The position numbers were made by a program, and so were the translations under genes. Shown here piece after piece: positions 47,061-64,000 of a stretch of DNA of 64,000 nucleotides. The notes below the pieces were generated by a model that worked only from the letters and a program-made list of their open reading frames with translations, was not told the DNA's origin and made no database searches. Origin of the DNA: Cylicocyclus nassatus (Eukaryota; Nematoda; Chromadorea; Rhabditida; Strongylidae); contig CATQJL010000112.1 of NCBI GenBank assembly GCA_958299035.1, positions 84,090,636-84,154,635 on the forward strand, in the 5' to 3' direction. Position 1 is the first letter of the stretch; the number at the start of each line of letters is the position of its first letter.

Positions 47061-47918
47061 ACGAAGAGACTATAACAACATATAATTTGCGTTACACTGA
47101 TCTTTTTGCTCGGGTTTTGAATATATGAAATATATGATTCTTTTGCATCACGTTTGTTGTTATACATTTTAAAAAATCCGATTTTCGATTCTTTGATTTT
47201 CTTAGCAAAAATCCATAAACTCACCCTATCATTTGCTTAAAATGAAATCTAGCGATCTATGCATCCACGCCGTTCCGCAGCAGTGGGAACGACTACAGCG
47301 AGCGCATCCGCAGTTATAAATCGATATATCGATTTCTCCATTGATCATCCGTTGATGTTATACTTCATCTGATATATCGATTCTGTTAATTTACTGATCG
47401 GTTGCGTCCCTATTCCGCAGTAGCTGGGGTTAAGATTTGGCCTAATAAGCCATCTTGCGCGCGTCTCCCAGCTATCGACAGAAGACGGAAAACGTCGTTG
47501 TCGTCTATGTATGCCAGTCTGCGCCTAAAAAAATAGGAAAAAAGAATTAAAAGGGAATGGAAATCGCGGAACAGTGCAAAGCACACGCGGTTGCGGCGCG
47601 GTTTGGCACTAATCCGCAATGGGACTGTGGATAATCGTGGAGTGAGGTGGGGTGCGAAAGGTGACAATCTCAAATTTCGCGCTCGAAATAGTCTCGACTG
47701 TATTCAGCGGCTTGGCTAATGGAGAATAATGACGCGGCACCGCAGGGGCGGAGCTTCTAGTTGCGTTCTGCGCGTATGTCGTCTCCCCCCCCCCCCCTCC
47801 CCCCACGGTTGCAGCGGATATAGACGCAGCCCATCAGTGTATCAATCAATATATTGATTTTTAACGGTCAACAAACCCTTACAGATTTGCTCAAAATCAG
47901 TCACTGATGAAATGAAGC
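47061..47918. other. Intergenic with repeat fragments
   Basis: Between cyclin H and VPS41. It contains a TCGATATATCGATTTC pair near 47,320-47,390, a C-rich run near 47,790, and GCAGCGGATATAGACGCAGCCC near 47,810, which look like remnants of one palindromic element. A CCCTTACAG acceptor-like site lies at about 47,884, 35 nt before the VPS41 start. Confidence 0.45.
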
Positions 47919-50429
47919 ATGGCTTCTGAAGAAGAAGATGTCATTACTGAAAAGGACAACGATCAATCAGATGAGAATGAAGAAGAGGAAGAGCTTCTAG
48001 AACCACACTTCAAATATCAGAGAATCGAAGGTCCCGATGTGAAGCAATTGCTGGCCACTCAGGTGATAACTGCTGTCACTGCTCATCTGAAACTCATTGC
48101 GATTGGAACACAACAAGGTTATCTGTGGATAACGGATCACTTTGGTCATGTGGATCACGAACACGTGCCAATAACTCGTCCACATAGAAGTGCTGTGATG
48201 AAGTTATCAATGGATAGCGAAGGAAACTATGCAATGAGTTGTGGGAATGATGGACAAGTTGTCATCTCAGGCATAGGATGCGACAACTTGAACTATGTTC
48301 TGAATCTGTCGACTATGCCCCGTTGCATAGCGATAAGTCCTCTTTTCTCCAAATCGGGTACGGTGCCGATGTTCGCCGTTGCCGAGACGAAAGTGGCAAT
48401 TTACGAGAGGAAATTTCTCAAGTACAAGGAGAGTGTGATCTATTGTGGTGAGGAGACAGATGGTGATGTTACGGAATGTTCATGGCAACAATCACTCATT
48501 GCTTTCACTAATGATAGTGGAACTAGAATTTATGATAGAGGAGTTGGAAAATTAATCTCGCTTATACCTCCACCTCACAGCGACATTGGTCCCGCCAATA
48601 ATTTCCTACAGTATCATGCGTCACATTGTTGGATAGACGACGGATTGTTGGCCATTGCTTGGGCGAACACTCTTACCATAGCTAAGGTGAGAGAGGTTGA
48701 AGGGATGAAAAGAGTGGAGATACATTTTCAATGGCATCTGGACATGCTCTGTTCGGGAGTATCTTACGCTGCTAGAGATTCTGAAGAAATCCCACATATG
48801 ATAGTTTTTGGATTACGGTATGACTGCGAACCAGACGCTGACGTTCAACCAGTCAAAATTTCCAGATCAGAAAGGGAGAAATTGACTCCACAAGTTCAGC
48901 TTTGTCTCCTTGAACCCCAAACTTTTTCCTCATACTCTCTTCTGGCAGAGGATCGACTCAGCTTGTCGACAAATAATTTTTCCTCTCAGCTGAACAATTT
49001 TGCTATGGCAGGTTTACCCAACTGCGAGTGTTACTTCCTTGCTTGTCCCACTGACCTCATTACCGGAACGCCCTACACTACTGTGGAAACGATTCGTTGG
49101 AGGATAGAAAATGGCCTTTGGGAAGAAGCCTGGGAGTTGATGTGTGAGAAGCTGGCAGACTTGGAAGACACTGAATGGGACAGAAAATCTCTAGGACGAG
49201 CAATGGTCGAAAATTCGATCGCGTCTGGGAAACCACGACGAGCAGCAGCTAGACTGGCAGAAGTTTGCGGAACAATGAAGACAGAGTGGGAATGGGCTAT
49301 TCGAAAATTTGAACAAGCTCGTTTTTGCACTCTTATTGCCGAATTTTTACCAATAAGTAATCCACAGCTGGAAAAGGAGTGCTATGAAACTGCGCTTTTG
49401 GCAGCTCTCTATAATGACGTTGGTCTTTTTAAGCGTCTAATTTTCCAATGGTCCCCAGAGCTGTACCGAGCTGAGTATATTACTGGAATGACACTGAAAC
49501 GCGTCCAGGAGATTGTTTCATCTCAACCTGGAGCGGGTAGTTCGCTTCAGAATGACGAAATCTCTCTATATCAAGCCTTAGCACATCTTTATCTACACGA
49601 GCGAAACTACAACGCTGCCTTGAAGATCTACTTCACCTTGAAAGACCCCAAAATATTTTCCATAATTGAAAAGTACCAACTTTTCGACCAGGTTAACGAC
49701 TACCTACCCGAACTCTTGGGCATTCACGAAGATCAAGCGATACGACTTCTTATAAACAATGAGGAGAATTTCCCTGCTTCTTCGATCCTAGCTGCAACTT
49801 CTGATCAACCAAAACTTCAGTTGGCTTACCTAACTCAACTTCTGGACAAAAATGAAGGAGCTGAATATGCTGACTTAGCCATTCGCCTATTTGCAGCTTA
49901 CGACAAGGAGAAGCTTCTCCCCTTTCTGAGAAAAAACGAAAACTACAACATCCACAAAGCTCTGAACATCTGCCAACAGAAGAACTTAACAGAAGAGACA
50001 ATTTTCTTACTTGGTAAGAGTGGAAAATATACCGAAGCTTTGGATCTACTGATGAAGAACTATAAACAACTAGAAAAAGCGATAGATTTCTGCCAAGAAC
50101 AAGATGACGCTGAATTATGGGTCCGGCTAATTGATAAAGTTGTCGAAACACCCGTTCACGTAAAATACCTACTCAGTAATGCTGGAAGCTGCGTTGACCC
50201 CCTTCAGGTAGTCGCAAAAATTCCGCCAACCATGCTTGTACCTGGGCTACGTGATGCCCTGGTCAAAGTCCTGCACGATTATGCTGTTAAGGTTAGCCTG
50301 CAAAGGGACGGTCGAGAAGCAAGCAATGCAGATGTTCGTGAGCTCCTGAGGGTGTATTTACAAACTGAAGGGTCGTCTGCTTATGAAACGCAGCAATTGA
50401 TTCCACAACTTTCAGAACTTCATATATAA
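47919..50429 (+). CDS. vps-41: VPS41 homologue, intronless and lacking the RING finger
   Basis: One open frame of 836 codons without introns. VPS41 is the HOPS subunit that tethers late endosomes and autophagosomes to lysosomes. An acidic start (EEEEELLEPHFKYQRI) precedes a WD40-like propeller with QQGYLWITDHFG and SCGNDGQVVISG. An alpha-solenoid/CHCR region follows: LAHLYLHERNYNAALKIY, LLPFLRKNENYNIHKALNIC, EETIFLLGKSGKYTEALDLL and AIDFCQEQDDAELW. Human VPS41 (854 aa) then ends in a RING-H2 domain; here the protein stops after LRDALVKVLHDYAVKV plus about 45 residues with no Cys/His ligands. AATAAA is at 50,490-50,495. All other genes nearby are intron-rich, so a retrocopy or retrogene is plausible; the long intact frame argues for function. 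Confidence 0.9.
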   Translation: MASEEEDVITEKDNDQSDENEEEEELLEPHFKYQRIEGPDVKQLLATQVITAVTAHLKLIAIGTQQGYLWITDHFGHVDHEHVPITRPHRSAVMKLSMDSEGNYAMSCGNDGQVVISGIGCDNLNYVLNLSTMPRCIAISPLFSKSGTVPMFAVAETKVAIYERKFLKYKESVIYCGEETDGDVTECSWQQSLIAFTNDSGTRIYDRGVGKLISLIPPPHSDIGPANNFLQYHASHCWIDDGLLAIAWANTLTIAKVREVEGMKRVEIHFQWHLDMLCSGVSYAARDSEEIPHMIVFGLRYDCEPDADVQPVKISRSEREKLTPQVQLCLLEPQTFSSYSLLAEDRLSLSTNNFSSQLNNFAMAGLPNCECYFLACPTDLITGTPYTTVETIRWRIENGLWEEAWELMCEKLADLEDTEWDRKSLGRAMVENSIASGKPRRAAARLAEVCGTMKTEWEWAIRKFEQARFCTLIAEFLPISNPQLEKECYETALLAALYNDVGLFKRLIFQWSPELYRAEYITGMTLKRVQEIVSSQPGAGSSLQNDEISLYQALAHLYLHERNYNAALKIYFTLKDPKIFSIIEKYQLFDQVNDYLPELLGIHEDQAIRLLINNEENFPASSILAATSDQPKLQLAYLTQLLDKNEGAEYADLAIRLFAAYDKEKLLPFLRKNENYNIHKALNICQQKNLTEETIFLLGKSGKYTEALDLLMKNYKQLEKAIDFCQEQDDAELWVRLIDKVVETPVHVKYLLSNAGSCVDPLQVVAKIPPTMLVPGLRDALVKVLHDYAVKVSLQRDGREASNADVRELLRVYLQTEGSSAYETQQLIPQLSELHI

Positions 50430-50550
50430 ATTTTGTGTAAATCAGAGTAATCAGAACAATCATCATCTTGTATCATATCCAAAAACGGAAATAAAATGAC
50501 TTTGGTCAAAATGTTTTCTCTAGGCAATTGTTACAATCTGTTTCAACCAG

Positions 50551-50864
50551 GGGCGATATTTATCAATCTCCCACTCGCTGTTCGGGCTATTATTAATAAT
50601 AAATGGACAGGCGAGAGGGCCATCCCACGATTTATGAAATTTGGGGCTCGTGGCCCAAAGGGCAGCAGAGCCCGACCTTCGAGATCAAGCACGATTGGGC
50701 ATTTGCCGTGCCCGATGTGGCCAAACTTGCCAGATCGGACCACCTCTTCAAACAGACAGGGTCAGCTTAGTTTCGTGTATCGCAGGCGCTATTGCCCGCG
50801 CCTATAAAAGCTGTGACCTGTACAGGAATCCCTTCCCATATAGGAGATTGATAAATACCGCCAC
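50551..50864. mobile_element. Palindrome-ended MITE downstream of VPS41
   Basis: GGCGATATTTATCAATCTCC at the left end is mirrored by GGAGATTGATAAATACCGCC at the right end, about 310 nt apart. Confidence 0.65.
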
Positions 50865-51858
50865 TGATCGTGAGCGTTATCGTTATGACCAAGCGCTCGA
50901 TCAGAAGGTGGGCGCTCATTCATAAAGGTAGGACAGCGCATCATAATCGGAAGACTGATAAAGCGTACCAGATGTCGGCCGAAACATTCAGTGTGAGAAG
51001 AAGGAAAGTTTTTGCTACTATGAAAATAATGAAGCCGGAGTACAGGATAACCACACTATTTGTTCAGTTATTTTTATTTACAAGCAAATCACAGATATAC
51101 ATTACATAAGCTAGAATGAGGCGCATGAGACACGCTTGTAAAAGTCCCGTCAAGTGGCTTTGCTCTAGTAAACCGCGTACCACAAAGAACAAAAGAATAT
51201 CTACATGAATGTATACACGTGAAGGAAGGAAGAAGGGAGAAGGGAGCCCGAAGGAGTAAAAAAAAATGAAATTTGGATAACTCCAAGAGGTGGTAACATT
51301 CCAAAACGGACTGAGCTTTGAAATAGAAAAAATTCTATCAGAATATTGTTTAACAACGCCACTTTGATAGTCAAGTTCCTGTCAAAACTTATCAATTTAC
51401 ACAGAGTTTGGGCTATCAATCTGCTGTCACTTGCAAATGAGAGGCTTATGTATCGTAGGTATCGGAGAAAAATAAGAGCTGTTGAAAAGAAATTTTGTTT
51501 TCGGGAAGGGGCGGTGGCGACATTTTTGGGTTAACATAAGAGACTTCAAGGACGGTAACAACCTCATGCGTCTCATTTGGTGGAGCTATCACGCAAACAA
51601 TGCATAAAGTTCACCTGTAGTAGTTTCAAATCGTCTCTTTCGCAAAAGTTTTCTCCAAATTGCGCATCAAGTCGATGCCTCGCGTCTCAGTGAACGCAAT
51701 TTGTGCATTTTCTGCACTGGTAGCTCAATAATGCATCTACAAAAAGAGAAAATGCATATAACATCGTTCAACAGCTTAGAAGAGTATCAACATTGCTACT
51801 ACGACTACTTGCTAACTAGATGTACGTCTGAGGACAGGGTACTCCAATTTATATCTAT
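50865..51858. other. Intergenic between convergent VPS41 and BLTP2
   Basis: It should contain the BLTP2 3' UTR on its right side. No gene was recognised; simple purine-rich stretches occur near 51,220-51,270. Confidence 0.4.
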
Positions 51859-63842
<11,984 letters not shown>

Positions 63843-63854
63843 ACTTGTTTTTTA

Positions 63855-64000
63855 AAGGCAGTGTCCGGGCAAAAAGTCGATTTTGAGATTTTGTGCTTAC
63901 CCGGGCCTATTCACTATGCTGAATCCGAAAATCCACATTGGAAAGCGCGAAAACGGCGAAAAAGGGCTACAACGTGGGAGGGAAATCAGAAGTGGGCGGG
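63855..64000. mobile_element. MITE end (TTAAAGGCAGTGTCCGGG), cut by the window edge
   Basis: It has the same terminal and subterminal sequence as 34,169 onward (GAATCCGAAANCCCACNTT, AAAACGGCGA). It starts directly beside the first visible BLTP2 exon. Confidence 0.7.

Overview
The window looks like nuclear DNA of a nematode, most likely a clade V strongylid (inference). Coding regions are split into many short exons by mostly 50-200 nt introns with TTTYAG-like acceptors. Several start codons lie just downstream of an acceptor-like TTTTAG/TTGCAG with no exon in front of it, as expected for spliced-leader trans-splicing. Protein matches, recognised from memory, are to animal and Caenorhabditis families. 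Everything between genes is packed with palindromic non-autonomous DNA transposons.

Layout. 1-8.2 kb is nested transposon debris around a dead copy of the 5' part of a cyclophilin gene. 8.6-13.9 kb (+) is a TRAIP-type RING/coiled-coil gene whose fifth intron is swollen by repeats. 14.8-16.9 kb (-) is an RMDN/RMD-1 family gene. 17.7-26.5 kb is a palindromic mariner-type element that received a related palindromic element and then a tandem Penelope-like retroelement (PLE) array: two near-identical 3.03-kb units, a truncated third, an inverted leader, and a 12-bp target duplication. 27.8-31.2 kb holds more palindromic elements, including a three-level nest. 31.67-33.43 kb (+) is an ER-type cyclophilin gene, the parent of the dead copy at 0.2-0.87 kb.

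From 36.8 to 50.4 kb five plus-strand genes follow each other: a 68-residue one-membrane-span protein (possibly complex I NDUFB1-like), RanBP9/10, tRNA-dihydrouridine synthase DUS2, cyclin H, and an intronless VPS41 copy without its RING finger. From 51.86 kb to beyond the right edge, the minus strand carries the C-terminal two thirds of BLTP2 (KIAA0100/Hobbit/FMP27), a bridge-like lipid transfer protein, in at least 38 exons, with several introns occupied by transposons.

The cellular genes are housekeeping genes and do not form one pathway: ubiquitin ligation (TRAIP, RanBP9/10), TFIIH/CAK (cyclin H), tRNA modification (DUS2), late endosome fusion (VPS41), membrane contact sites (BLTP2, RMDN) and ER folding (cyclophilin). 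The most unusual content is the PLE array, with a shared frame offset between reverse transcriptase and GIY-YIG endonuclease and a hammerhead-ribozyme-like motif in each long repeat. Exon coordinates were set by eye from splice sites, frame continuity and family alignment.
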